Positions 49,771-58,495 are shown, counted from the stretch's first letter. The stretch: 64,000 nucleotides of DNA from Gemmatimonadota bacterium (GCA_014192065.1 BJHH01000001.1:372001-436000); one strand, 5' to 3'. Translations and numbers: made by a program. Notes: generated by a model from the letters alone, not told the origin.

Positions 49771-50085
49771 GTGACCAACATTCAGCGAAATCGCACGTTG
49801 CAGCAGGCCACGACTTCACTGTCCGGCGCCGACGTGCTCAAAGCCGCCCGTGACTTTTTTCAGCGGGGGTCCGGCATCTATTCGGCATTCGTCGAACAAG
49901 AGGGGCCGACGCACATGACGCTACGCGGACAGGGTGGTGAGGAGATCGTCGTCGGTGTGGCAATGGCCGGTGCAGCGACCGCGGTGACTGCCTCGTCGTA
50001 CCTGTTCGACCAGCAGGTGGCGCTGTTCTTGGCCTCACTGCCGCCGGCCGCACCGGTCGATGCACTGGCCGGAGCGGCATCGTGA
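49771..50085 (+). CDS. Small conserved-looking protein of unknown function
   Basis: 104 residues from GTG; GACGGAG lies about 7 nt upstream. It is a compact soluble protein with TLRGQGGEEIVVGVAMAGAATAVTASSYLFDQQVALFL in the centre; no signal peptide. It overlaps the next gene by GTGA, so the two are coupled. Family not recognised. Confidence 0.65.
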   Translation: MTNIQRNRTLQQATTSLSGADVLKAARDFFQRGSGIYSAFVEQEGPTHMTLRGQGGEEIVVGVAMAGAATAVTASSYLFDQQVALFLASLPPAAPVDALAGAAS

Positions 50086-50426
50086 GCGTCGGCGCGATAG
50101 CTCGCCCATTCGTGACCAATCTGCGGACGCCGCGGGGCGCGGTCGTGCGGCTTGGTGCTGAAGGCGGAGAGCGGGTGACGTTGCGCGTGCAGTTCGAGGC
50201 GCTCTGGGACGCGATCGCGATGGATGTGCGGACCGATGAGCCGGTGGCGACGGTTGTGCGCGCCGCGCTGGACCAGTTTGCACAGGGCAGCGCCCCGATG
50301 TCGGATTTCATCACGAAGCTCCACGGGTGGGAAGTGAAGGGATCCGATGCGACGGTGGCGTCATCTGGGGCGAAGAACGGGTCGACGTTTCTGGTGGCCC
50401 ACCGGTTTCGGCGTCCCGTTCGTTAG
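50082..50426 (+). CDS. Small protein of unknown function, coupled to the preceding one
   Basis: 114 residues from the GTG overlapping the previous stop. The sequence (FVTNLRTPRGAVVRLGAEGGERVTLRVQFEALWDAIAMDVRTDEPV...) looks like a small alpha/beta protein. Tandem coupling to the 104-residue gene suggests the two act together. Confidence 0.65.
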   Translation: MSVGAIARPFVTNLRTPRGAVVRLGAEGGERVTLRVQFEALWDAIAMDVRTDEPVATVVRAALDQFAQGSAPMSDFITKLHGWEVKGSDATVASSGAKNGSTFLVAHRFRRPVR

Positions 50427-50439
50427 TGCGCGGTGAGGC

Positions 50440-51372
50440 ATGACCGCCTCGGTCGCCTACCTCTCGCACGCTGATTGCGGGCGCCACGACACGGGGTGGA
50501 ATCATCCCGAGCATGTTGGGCGGCTGCGCGCGATACCGCGCGCGTTGCGGAACGACTTCGCGTTGTACGAGGCGATTCAGCATCTCGAGGGGCGGCACGC
50601 GAGTCCGGATGAGATCGCGCTGGCCCACGAGCCTGCCTATGTGCAGCTCGTTGAGGATCTCGCCAAGCGGGGTGGTGGACGACTCGACGCCGACACGATC
50701 GAAAGCGAAGGCTCCTGGGATGCGGCGACGGCCGGCGCGGGCTGCGTCCTCGACGCCGTGGACTTCTCGCTCGCCGGGACGGTTGTTCGGAGCTTCTCGG
50801 CGGTACGGCCGCCGGGCCATCACGCGCTGGGCGCATCGGGGATGGGGTTCTGCCTGTTCGGAAATGTCGCGATCGCCGCGCACTACGCACGCCGCAACAA
50901 GCAGCTCGATCGCGTGCTCGTGGTGGATTGGGACGTGCACCACGGCAATGGCACGCAGGCGCTCGTCGAGACCGACCCGAACATCCGCTTTGTCTCGATG
51001 CATCAGTGGCCTTGGTACCCTGGCACCGGGGCGGCAGACGATCGCGGCCCGCACCAGAATGTCTGGAATGTGCCGATGGCCGCCGGGCTCGCGCGCGAGG
51101 CGTACGTGAGCGCCTTTCTTTCGGCGGTGGATGCGGCGAGCGTCGGCTTCACGCCCGACCTCTTGATCATCTCGGCCGGGTTCGATTCACTGGCCGGCGA
51201 CCCGCTCGGCGGGTTCACGATGGAGATGGACGATGTCACTCGCCTTACGCGCGAACTCGTGTCACGTGCGGACCAGTGGTGCGGCGGCCGCGTCGTGAGC
51301 GCCCTCGAGGGTGGCTACGCGCCCGAACGGCTTGGCGAGGCGGCAGTCACGCACTTGCGCGCGTTGCTGTAA
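50440..51372 (+). CDS. Histone deacetylase family (acetylpolyamine/acetoin-utilisation type) hydrolase
   Basis: 310 residues. The zinc-hydrolase motifs are complete: HPEHVGRLRAI near the start, RPPGHHA, DWDVHHGNGTQ, SAGFD and the C-terminal EGGY. Bacterial members deacetylate acetylpolyamines, acetylated proteins or other amides; the substrate is not evident here. Confidence 0.9.
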   Translation: MTASVAYLSHADCGRHDTGWNHPEHVGRLRAIPRALRNDFALYEAIQHLEGRHASPDEIALAHEPAYVQLVEDLAKRGGGRLDADTIESEGSWDAATAGAGCVLDAVDFSLAGTVVRSFSAVRPPGHHALGASGMGFCLFGNVAIAAHYARRNKQLDRVLVVDWDVHHGNGTQALVETDPNIRFVSMHQWPWYPGTGAADDRGPHQNVWNVPMAAGLAREAYVSAFLSAVDAASVGFTPDLLIISAGFDSLAGDPLGGFTMEMDDVTRLTRELVSRADQWCGGRVVSALEGGYAPERLGEAAVTHLRALL

Positions 51373-51575
51373 GGCGCCGGCGGTAGCGCGGCTGCGCCGT
51401 GACTACGGCCGCTCGGTGGATTCGAGTAGGGACCTGCGACGGCGGTTGAGCAGGCGCGTGCGGCGCCAGTTTGCCTCTCACGCGTCGCCTGCGCCCCCCG
51501 CCGTAGATTGGCACTTATGTTCTGCCCCGACCGCGCCCCACTCCGCGCACCGTTTCGCGCGCCGCCGCCGGCGAA
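51373..51575 (+). other. Non-coding gap before priA
   Basis: 203 nt without a plausible gene. A -10-like TATGTT at 51516-51521 stands about 55 nt before the priA ATG, but no matching -35 lies upstream. Confidence 0.3.
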
Positions 51576-53921
51576 ATGAAGACAGTCGGGTCAGCCGGTT
51601 CGGGGAGCGACGCCGGCATCGCCCCTCCGGGCGCCGAAGCTCGCCGGCTCGTCGAAATCGCTGTCCCGCTTCCGTTCTACGGCACGCTGACCTTTGATGC
51701 AGTCACCGCGACGCGCCATCCGGTCGTCCGCGGCTCGCGTGTACTCGTGGCGGTGCGGGGCCGAAAGGTCATCGGCGTCTGCACAGGGGAGACGCCGGCC
51801 AATGCGCCGTCGCGCGCGCCCGAGAAAGCGTCGTCGATCAAGCCGGTGCTCGACGCGCTCGATTCCGAGCCGGTCTTTCTCCCCGATCTGCTTGAGGTCT
51901 GTGGTTGGATCGCCGACTACTACGTCGCGCCGATCGGCCTGGTGCTGCGCGCGGCGCTTCCGGTGGCGCTGAGCGCGGCCACGCGACCCGACCCGGCAGT
52001 CAAGACGCGGCGCGTGCTCGTGGTCGCGAAGGCGTTGCCGACGCTCACTGAACGCGACGCCGCGTTCAAGCGCGCGCCGCAGCAGCGGGCCCTCTACGAC
52101 TTTCTTGAAAGCTCCGGCGGCCGCGTCGAGGCCGTGCGCGCCACCACAACGCTCGGCTGCTCGCCCGCGACGATCACGGCGCTCGCCAAGCGGGGGTACA
52201 TCACCATCGCACGCGAAGGCGTGGCTCGCGACCCATTTACTGGCCGCCGCGCCAACACCGCGCCCGTTGTGCAGCCGGTTCCAACGCCGGCGCAGGCGGC
52301 GGCTGTCGCCGCGCTTACGGCCGCGGCGCCAGGCAGCGTGACACTACTCCACGGCATTACGGGCAGCGGCAAGACGTTGGTGTATCTCGAGCTGCTGCGC
52401 GAAGTCGTGGTCCGTCGCGGCCGCACGGCGATCGTCCTCGTGCCGGAAATTGCACTGACGCCGCAAACGGTCGATCGATTCCGCGCCGTTTTCGGCGACC
52501 AAGTGGCTGTGTTGCATTCCGCGCTCTCCGATGGCGAACGCTACGACGCCTGGCGCGCGCTCCGCTCTGGTGAGAAGCGCATCGCCGTCGGCGCGCGCTC
52601 CGCCGTGTTCGCGCCGCTCCCGGACCTGGGTGCCGTAATCGTCGACGAAGAACACGAATCGACGTACAAGCAGGGCGAATCGCCGCGCTATCACGCGCGT
52701 GATGTGGCCATCGTGCGCGCCCGGGCCGCGGGCGCCGTCTGCGTGCTTGGCAGTGCCACGCCAGGACTCGAAAGTTGGCAAAACGTGCTCGACGGCAAGT
52801 ACGCAAAGCTGTCGCTGCCGGACCGCGTGGGTGGTGGCGCCCTGCCGCACGTGGAGATTGTGGATCTGCGCGCCGCGACGAAAGCCGCGACGACGCCTTC
52901 GGAACGCCAGCTACGCCACGTCTTGAGCGAGCCGCTCGAACGTGCGCTTAAAGACCGTCTCGCGCGCCGCGAGCAGAGTATCGTGCTGCTCAATCGCCGC
53001 GGCTATTCGTCGTTCATGCAGTGCAGCGCATGCGAATGGGTCTGCGCCTGTCCGCGCTGCTCGATCTCGCTCACCTACCATCGCCTCCCCGAACGGTTGA
53101 TCTGTCACTACTGCCTGCATAGCGAAGCGCCGAGCACGGCCTGCCCGAAGTGCAGCGCCACCACGTTGCGCCAGCGCGGCCTCGGCACGCAGCAAGTTGA
53201 GCGCGTGCTCGGCGAGCGATTCCCGTCAGCCAACATCGCGCGAATGGATGTAGACACTACGAGTGGTAAGTGGGCGCACGCCGACATTCTGGATCGCGTG
53301 GCCAGCGGCGAAGTGGACATTCTCCTCGGCACGCAGATGATTGCCAAGGGGCTCGATTTCCCGAACGTGACGCTCGTTGGCGTGATTGATGCGGACATCG
53401 GGATCAACCTCCCGGACTTCCGTGCATCGGAACGCACGTTCCAACTCGTGAGCCAGGTCGCAGGGCGGGCGGGCCGCGGGCCGAAAGGCGGTGAAGTGAT
53501 CGTGCAGACGCGCGTGCCGTCGCACCATGCCCTCACCTGCGCGCTCACGCACGACTATACCGCTTTCGTTGCCGAAGAGCTTCCGGCCCGTCAGAGTCCG
53601 GCGTACCCGCCAACTGTGCGCCTCGCGAATGTGGTGATCAGCGGCACGCGGGAAGACGCAACGGCTGAGCTCGCTATCAGGGCTGGCGAGTGGCTGACGA
53701 AGGCCATTGCCCTGCTTCCGGAGGGCGCGCTCGAGATTATCGGCCCCGCGCCCTGCGCGGTAGACCGCATCAAAGACCGCTGGCGCTGGCACCTCGTGCT
53801 CAGAGCGCGAAAATCTTCGGCGCTCACCAAAGTCGGGCGGCGGTTGCTCACGAGGTTCGACGTGCCGGCGCGGGCCGGGCTGCGCGTGACCTTTGACCGC
53901 GATCCGGTGAGCCTGCTCTAG
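51576..53921 (+). CDS. priA: Primosomal replication helicase PriA
   Basis: 781 residues. PriA restarts stalled replication forks. The N-terminal DNA-binding part (FYGTLTFDAVTATRHPVVRGSRVLVAVRGRKVIGV), Walker A GITGSGKT, Walker B DEEHESTYKQ, SATPGLES and the zinc-binding cysteines (CSACEWVCACPRC...CHYC...CPKC) are present. C-terminal helicase motifs include LGTQMIAKGLDFPNVTLVGVIDAD and QVAGRAGR. Confidence 0.95.
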   Translation: MKTVGSAGSGSDAGIAPPGAEARRLVEIAVPLPFYGTLTFDAVTATRHPVVRGSRVLVAVRGRKVIGVCTGETPANAPSRAPEKASSIKPVLDALDSEPVFLPDLLEVCGWIADYYVAPIGLVLRAALPVALSAATRPDPAVKTRRVLVVAKALPTLTERDAAFKRAPQQRALYDFLESSGGRVEAVRATTTLGCSPATITALAKRGYITIAREGVARDPFTGRRANTAPVVQPVPTPAQAAAVAALTAAAPGSVTLLHGITGSGKTLVYLELLREVVVRRGRTAIVLVPEIALTPQTVDRFRAVFGDQVAVLHSALSDGERYDAWRALRSGEKRIAVGARSAVFAPLPDLGAVIVDEEHESTYKQGESPRYHARDVAIVRARAAGAVCVLGSATPGLESWQNVLDGKYAKLSLPDRVGGGALPHVEIVDLRAATKAATTPSERQLRHVLSEPLERALKDRLARREQSIVLLNRRGYSSFMQCSACEWVCACPRCSISLTYHRLPERLICHYCLHSEAPSTACPKCSATTLRQRGLGTQQVERVLGERFPSANIARMDVDTTSGKWAHADILDRVASGEVDILLGTQMIAKGLDFPNVTLVGVIDADIGINLPDFRASERTFQLVSQVAGRAGRGPKGGEVIVQTRVPSHHALTCALTHDYTAFVAEELPARQSPAYPPTVRLANVVISGTREDATAELAIRAGEWLTKAIALLPEGALEIIGPAPCAVDRIKDRWRWHLVLRARKSSALTKVGRRLLTRFDVPARAGLRVTFDRDPVSLL

Positions 53922-53948
53922 CACCGGGCCGTCCGCTATCTTTTTCCC

Positions 53949-54431
53949 GTGATCAACGAGACTCGCGAGCGCTTTCTTCGGTCGATCCTCGAGCAGATCC
54001 CAGCCGAGCGGATCACGGAAGTGCATTTCTTTCCTGCCATCCGGCAGGGGCAGGTCGAAACCGGCGTCGCCGTTGTCGCGATGATTCCGCCGGTCGCGGC
54101 CCCGGTAGCCGACGCGTTGGTCGAAGAACCGGTTCCGGAACTGGCGCTCGAGTCGTCGACCCACGTAGGCGCAACAGTGGCCGAACCGGCCGAGCTGTCG
54201 GCCGAGCGCACCGTCGTGCACACCGCGGCGTATCGCTGGACGCGAAAAGGTCCCGAGCGCGGCAAGTGGGCAGTGGACATCGTCGCCGAAGCCGACGCGC
54301 CGCTGGCTGCAGTGGAGGCCGTCGTGCGCGGCGTGCAGGAGCGCGCGGGCGAAGCGTTTGACGCGCATCGCATGACCGGCGCGGAGGTCCAGGCCATGCT
54401 GGCTGCCGCGCCAGCGGTACTCCCCGCATGA
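53949..54431 (+). CDS. Conserved-looking protein of unknown function upstream of a Fur homologue
   Basis: 160 residues from GTG. The N-terminus (MINETRERFLRSILEQIPAERITEVHFFPAIRQGQ) and C-terminus frame an Ala/Val/Pro-rich middle. TATCTT at 53937-53942 would begin transcription at the GTG itself. It overlaps the next gene by ATGA. Family not recognised. Confidence 0.6.
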   Translation: MINETRERFLRSILEQIPAERITEVHFFPAIRQGQVETGVAVVAMIPPVAAPVADALVEEPVPELALESSTHVGATVAEPAELSAERTVVHTAAYRWTRKGPERGKWAVDIVAEADAPLAAVEAVVRGVQERAGEAFDAHRMTGAEVQAMLAAAPAVLPA

Positions 54432-54925
54432 CCACGGGGCTCGACCTTGCCCGCGACGAATCGGTCGAGCGGTTTCGCGACTGGCTGAAGGCCCGTCAGT
54501 TCCCCGCGACGCCTCAGCGGATGGCGATCGCGGCCGTGGTCCTTGGGGCAGAGCGTCCGCTCTCGGCGGAAGATGTGGTTGACCGACTTTGCAAGAAAGG
54601 TCCCGCGCCCGGGACGGCGACCGTCTACCGCACGATCGATTCGCTGATCGCCTGCGGGCTCGTCACTGAACTCGAAGACCGGCGCGAAGGATTCCGCCGA
54701 TTTCAACCGATGCGCGACGACGTGTCGTCGAGCGAACTGCTCTGCACCGCCTGCGGCGGCGTGGCGCGCGTTCCTGATGATGTGGTTGGACCGCGCGCGG
54801 GTGCGCTGGCGCACGCCAATGATTTTGTGCCCGTGCGGCACCGGCTTGTGGTCTACGGGATGTGCGCGGCCTGCCGAGCGGAGAAAGATGGAAGGGCTCA
54901 CGATCTGACGAGCGAGGCGCGCTGA
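54428..54925 (+). CDS. Fur-family transcriptional regulator lacking the usual metal-sensing residues
   Basis: 165 residues. Winged-helix DNA-binding domain (ATPQRMAIAAVVLGAERPLSAEDVVDRL, TATVYRTIDSLIACGLV) and a dimerisation domain with the structural Cys4 zinc site (CTAC and CAAC). The His-rich segment of Fur/PerR/Zur (EHHDHLIC) reads SSSELLC, so the usual His ligands are gone. It may respond to another signal or act as a constitutive DNA-binding protein. It is coupled by overlap to genes on both sides. Confidence 0.85.
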   Translation: MTTGLDLARDESVERFRDWLKARQFPATPQRMAIAAVVLGAERPLSAEDVVDRLCKKGPAPGTATVYRTIDSLIACGLVTELEDRREGFRRFQPMRDDVSSSELLCTACGGVARVPDDVVGPRAGALAHANDFVPVRHRLVVYGMCAACRAEKDGRAHDLTSEAR

Positions 54926-55653
54926 TGCAGCCATCGGGTGGAGTGGGCATTGCCATCGCCTTCATGGCGGGGTTGCTCTCGTTTCTTTCGCCCTGCGTGC
55001 TGCCGCTGGTGCCGAGCTACGTCACGTTCATTACCGGGCTCTCGGTCGAGGATGTGAGCAAGTCGCGACGGCTCGCGGTGATCCATGCGCTGCTCTTCAT
55101 CTCGGGCTTCACGCTCATCTTCATGCTGCTTGGCGCCGGCGCGACCACGCTTGGGTTCGTGGTCAAGTCGAACCGCATCTGGATGGCGCGCATCGGCGGC
55201 GGGCTGATCATCGTGTTCGGGCTCTACCTGCTTGGCGTGCTCAACATTGGTGCGTTCGCGCGCGAACGACGCGTGCACCTCGCCGACAAACCGATGGGCT
55301 ACTTGGGTTCGGTACTCGTCGGTATCACGTTCGGTGCGGGTTGGAGTCCGTGCATCGGCCCGATCCTCGGTGCCATCCTCACCTATACGGCGAGCGAGGC
55401 TGACCTGCAGCGCGGCATGCTGCTGCTGTTCGCGTATTCGATGGGGCTCGCGGTGCCGTTCCTCGCCGCGGCGTTCGCGGTGGACTGGTTCCTCACGGTG
55501 TTCGCCCGGTTCAAGGGCTACCTCGGGTATGTCCAGAAGGTGGCCGGCGTGCTGCTGATCGTGGTGGGGCTGTTGATGGTGACGAACTACTTCACCATTC
55601 TCGCGACCATGCTCCAGGGGCTGACGCCCGAGTTCCTGCGGTCGCGGATTTAG
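54925..55653 (+). CDS. CcdA-family thiol-disulfide transmembrane protein
   Basis: 242 residues from the ATG in TGATG at the regulator stop. Six hydrophobic segments with the paired Cys motifs SPCVLPL (helix 1) and SPCIGP (helix 4). CcdA moves reducing equivalents across the inner membrane, often for cytochrome c maturation or thiol repair. Cytochromes encoded in this window could depend on it. Confidence 0.9.
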   Translation: MQPSGGVGIAIAFMAGLLSFLSPCVLPLVPSYVTFITGLSVEDVSKSRRLAVIHALLFISGFTLIFMLLGAGATTLGFVVKSNRIWMARIGGGLIIVFGLYLLGVLNIGAFARERRVHLADKPMGYLGSVLVGITFGAGWSPCIGPILGAILTYTASEADLQRGMLLLFAYSMGLAVPFLAAAFAVDWFLTVFARFKGYLGYVQKVAGVLLIVVGLLMVTNYFTILATMLQGLTPEFLRSRI

Positions 55654-55704
55654 GCTCGCGTCGGCCAGCTTCGCGCAAGCGCAACTATCATGTCGGCACG
55701 GCCA

Positions 55705-55732
55705 TTGCCACGATGCGCGCACCTGTTAAGAA
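55705..55732 (+). promoter_or_regulatory. Probable promoter of the histidine operon
   Basis: TTGCCA (55705-55710) and TAAGAA (55727-55732), 16 nt apart, predict a transcript beginning at about 55739, within 2 nt of the leader-peptide ATG. There is no Shine-Dalgarno sequence before that ATG. Confidence 0.45.
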
Positions 55733-55740
55733 TTCCCTCC

Positions 55741-55815
55741 ATGCAGATCGCCGGCCGCCACCACGTCCATCATCATCATCCCTCGAGGGACGGTTTGATG
55801 GCGTTTAGCGGCTAG
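55741..55815 (+). CDS. hisL: Histidine operon leader peptide
   Basis: 24 codons from ATG to TAG: MQIAGRHHVHHHH, then PSRDGLMAFSG. Codons 7, 8 and 10-13 (55759-55764 and 55768-55779) are His, six His in seven codons. It precedes a perfect terminator hairpin 99 nt before hisG. This is the hallmark of transcription attenuation by charged tRNA-His: low tRNA-His would stall the ribosome on these codons. Confidence 0.85.
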   Translation: MQIAGRHHVHHHHPSRDGLMAFSG

Positions 55816-55836
55816 CCGCACAGCGCACCACACATC

Positions 55837-55872
55837 AACGCCGGCCCTGTTGGCCGGCGTTTTGGCGTTTTG
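55837..55872 (+). terminator. Attenuator of the histidine operon
   Basis: A perfect 10-bp stem (55837-55846 with 55852-55861) and a 5-nt loop, followed by a T/G-rich tail (55860-55872). GGCGTT at 55800-55805, inside the leader frame, is complementary to AACGCC at 55837-55842 and could act as antiterminator. CGCCA at 55756-55760, just at the first His codon, can pair with TGGCG at 55799-55803. This gives a classical 1:2, 2:3, 3:4 set. Confidence 0.8.
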
Positions 55873-55913
55873 GACCCCGCCTTCGCCTGCCACATGGCCG
55901 CAGAGGAGACCGG

Positions 55914-56789
55914 GTGACCCCCGACTTGAACGCAGACGTGTTGCGTCTCGCCCTTCCAAAGGGGCGGATGCAGGAAGAAGTGCTAAAGCTGATGAACGAC
56001 GCTGGACTTCCCGTGCGGCTCGGAGGGCGCGAATACCGCCCGACCGTCGCCGCCGGTCGGTTCAACGCGAAGATCCTCAAGCCGCAGAACATCATCGAGA
56101 TGCTTGCAAGCGGTTCGCGCGACGTCGGGTTTGCCGGCGCTGACTGGGTCGCGGAACTTGGCTCGGACGTCGTCGAACTGCTCGACACCGGCTTTGATCC
56201 CGTGCGGCTCATCGCGGCTGCACCCGAGTCGCTGCTCGTCAATGGCGCTTTGCCGCTGCGGCGGCTCGTCGTGGCGTCGGAATATGCCCGCCTCACGGCG
56301 GCGTGGATCGAGCGGGCTGGAATCGACGCGCGATTCGTGCGGTCGTACGGCGCAACCGAAGTGTTCCCGCCAGAGGACGCGGACCTCATCGTGGACAACA
56401 CCGCCACGGGAGCCACGTTGGTCGCCAACGGACTCACGATCGTGGATACCCTGCTCGCGTCGTCCACGCGCGTGTACGCCAACCCGCGGGCGATGGAGAA
56501 CCGCGGACGCCGCGCTGCAATAGAGGGCTTCACGATGCTGCTGCGGTCGGTGCTCGACGCCCGCCAGCGCGTGATGCTGGAGGTGAATGTCTCGGCGGCG
56601 GCGCTCGAGGCCGTGTGCGCGGCGCTGCCGTGCATGCACGAGCCGACGATCTCGTCGCTGCACGGCGAAGCGGGCTTCGCGGTGAAAGCCGCGGTGCGAC
56701 GCGACGCGTTGCCGGCCGTCATACCGGCCATCAAGGCGCTCGGTGGTACCGACATCGTGATCACGGCGCTCGCGCAGCTGGTCGCATGA
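55914..56789 (+). CDS. hisG: ATP phosphoribosyltransferase, long form
   Basis: 291 residues from GTG 55914 with GAGGAG upstream. First step of histidine synthesis (ATP + PRPP). The catalytic core has RLALPKGRMQEEVLKLM, DVGFAGADWVAELG and the PRPP-binding DLIVDNTATGATLVANGL. The C-terminal ~80 residues form the ACT-like domain of long-form HisG, the site of feedback inhibition by histidine. No hisZ is needed. Confidence 0.95.
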   Translation: MTPDLNADVLRLALPKGRMQEEVLKLMNDAGLPVRLGGREYRPTVAAGRFNAKILKPQNIIEMLASGSRDVGFAGADWVAELGSDVVELLDTGFDPVRLIAAAPESLLVNGALPLRRLVVASEYARLTAAWIERAGIDARFVRSYGATEVFPPEDADLIVDNTATGATLVANGLTIVDTLLASSTRVYANPRAMENRGRRAAIEGFTMLLRSVLDARQRVMLEVNVSAAALEAVCAALPCMHEPTISSLHGEAGFAVKAAVRRDALPAVIPAIKALGGTDIVITALAQLVA

Positions 56790-58495
56790 CCCTGTTTGCT
56801 CCGTCGACTGGCGTAGGTGCCACGCCTGCCTACGCGCCGGCGCCCCCGATGGCGCCGTGCGACATCAACCTTGCCGGCACCGAGGCCGGAGGCGTCCAGC
56901 CAATCCTGCTCGAGGCGCTGCCGGACAGCGCGCTGGCGCGCGGGGCCCGGTATCCAGATTGCCGACCGCTCGCGTCACTGTTTGCATCGCAGCTCGGCAT
57001 AGCCGACGAGTGTGTGCTGGTCACGGCCAGCGCCGACGAGGCGCTCGAGCGTGCCTGTCGCACCATGCTGGATGCCGGGCGCAACGCGATCGTCACGGAC
57101 CCCACCTTCGAGATGATTCCGCGGTACGTGACCCTCGCTGGTGCAGAACTTCGCGCGGCGCGATGGCCATTCGGCGCGCTGCCGATCGATCAGATCGTGG
57201 CGCTCGCCGATGATCGCACGTCGCTGGTGGCGATTGCGTCGCCGAACAACCCGACCGGTGCCGTCGCGACGATGGGTGACATCCGGCGCATTCACGACGC
57301 CATCCCGGCCGCGTTGATCCTGCTCGACCTGGCCTACATCGAGTATGCAGGCGACGACATCACGCGTGAAGCGTTGACGCTTCCCCGCGTGGTCGTGACA
57401 CGCACGCTGTCGAAGGCATGGGGTATGCCGGGTATCCGCGTCGGGTACGCGGCTGGCGCAGCGGAGGCGATTGCCTGGATGCGGCGCGCGGGAAGTCCGT
57501 ATTCCGTGTCCACGCTTTCGCTTGCGACCGCCGAGCGCGCGCTCCGGTTTGGAAACGGCTGGCGAGACGCCAACGTGGTCGCGGTTCGACGCAACCGGGG
57601 CCGCCTCGACGCGCTCTTGACGGAACTCGGCGCCGCTCCGCTGGCAAGCGAGGCCAACTTCGTCACGGTGGCCGGAGTGCGGGCCACGTGGATTGCGGAC
57701 GCGCTCGCCGGATTCGGCGTGGGCACGCGGCTGTTGGTCGGCAGCGATACCGAGCGGGTGCGAATCACGGTGCCGAGTGACGATGCGGTGTTCGGCCGGC
57801 TCGAACGGGCACTTCGCGCGGCGCTCGCCCCTGAGGCGATTCTGTTCGACCTCGACGGCGTGCTGGCCGATGTCTCGCAGTCGTACCGCGAGGCGATCAG
57901 GCAAACGGCCGCGTCCTTCGGGGTGACCCTCACGGCCGAGTCGATCCGCGAGCGGAAGGCCGCCGGCCGCGCCAACGATGATTGGGCGCTGACCACCGAG
58001 CTCATATTGGCGGGCGGGCGTTCCGCGACGCTGCGCGAGGTGACCGAACGCTTCGAGCGCCTGTATCAGGGCGACAGCGAGGTTCCGGGCCTGAAGCAGG
58101 CGGAGCGGCTCGTGACCTCTCGCGAATGGCTGGCCGCGCTCGCGGCCCGCTTCCCGCTGGCGATCGTCACCGGCCGGCCGCGGACCGACGCGGAGAGCTT
58201 CCTCGCACGATTCGGCGTTCGCGACCTGTTCACGGTGGTCATCACTCGCGACGATGGCCCGATCAAACCGGATCCCTTTCCGGTAGCGGCGGCATGCCGT
58301 GCGCTCGGCACATCATGCGCCTGGATGATCGGTGACACTCCCGACGACGTCGCCAGCGCCCGCGCCGCCGGCGTCCTTCCCATTGGTGTGGTCGCGCCCG
58401 GCGACCAGCCAGACCTCGTGCGCGATGCGCTCATCCGCGTCGGCGCTGCGCGCGTCCTCGATACCACAACGGAACTCACCTCATGCCTCTCCTGA
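56786..58495 (+). CDS. hisC: Histidinol-phosphate aminotransferase fused to a HAD phosphatase
   Basis: 569 residues, ATGA overlap with hisG. Residues 1-345: class I aminotransferase HisC with ASPNNPTGA, the PLP-Lys in RTLSKAWG (Lys210) and GIRVGYAAG. Residues ~350-569: a HAD-superfamily hydrolase with motif I DLDGVLAD (Asp355), motif II TGRP, motif III Lys in IKPDPFP and motif IV GDTPDD. The two join without a stop. The HAD part is a good candidate for the histidinol-phosphate phosphatase, otherwise missing from the operon, so one protein would carry two consecutive steps. This function is inferred. Confidence 0.92.
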   Translation: MTLFAPSTGVGATPAYAPAPPMAPCDINLAGTEAGGVQPILLEALPDSALARGARYPDCRPLASLFASQLGIADECVLVTASADEALERACRTMLDAGRNAIVTDPTFEMIPRYVTLAGAELRAARWPFGALPIDQIVALADDRTSLVAIASPNNPTGAVATMGDIRRIHDAIPAALILLDLAYIEYAGDDITREALTLPRVVVTRTLSKAWGMPGIRVGYAAGAAEAIAWMRRAGSPYSVSTLSLATAERALRFGNGWRDANVVAVRRNRGRLDALLTELGAAPLASEANFVTVAGVRATWIADALAGFGVGTRLLVGSDTERVRITVPSDDAVFGRLERALRAALAPEAILFDLDGVLADVSQSYREAIRQTAASFGVTLTAESIRERKAAGRANDDWALTTELILAGGRSATLREVTERFERLYQGDSEVPGLKQAERLVTSREWLAALAARFPLAIVTGRPRTDAESFLARFGVRDLFTVVITRDDGPIKPDPFPVAAACRALGTSCAWMIGDTPDDVASARAAGVLPIGVVAPGDQPDLVRDALIRVGAARVLDTTTELTSCLS

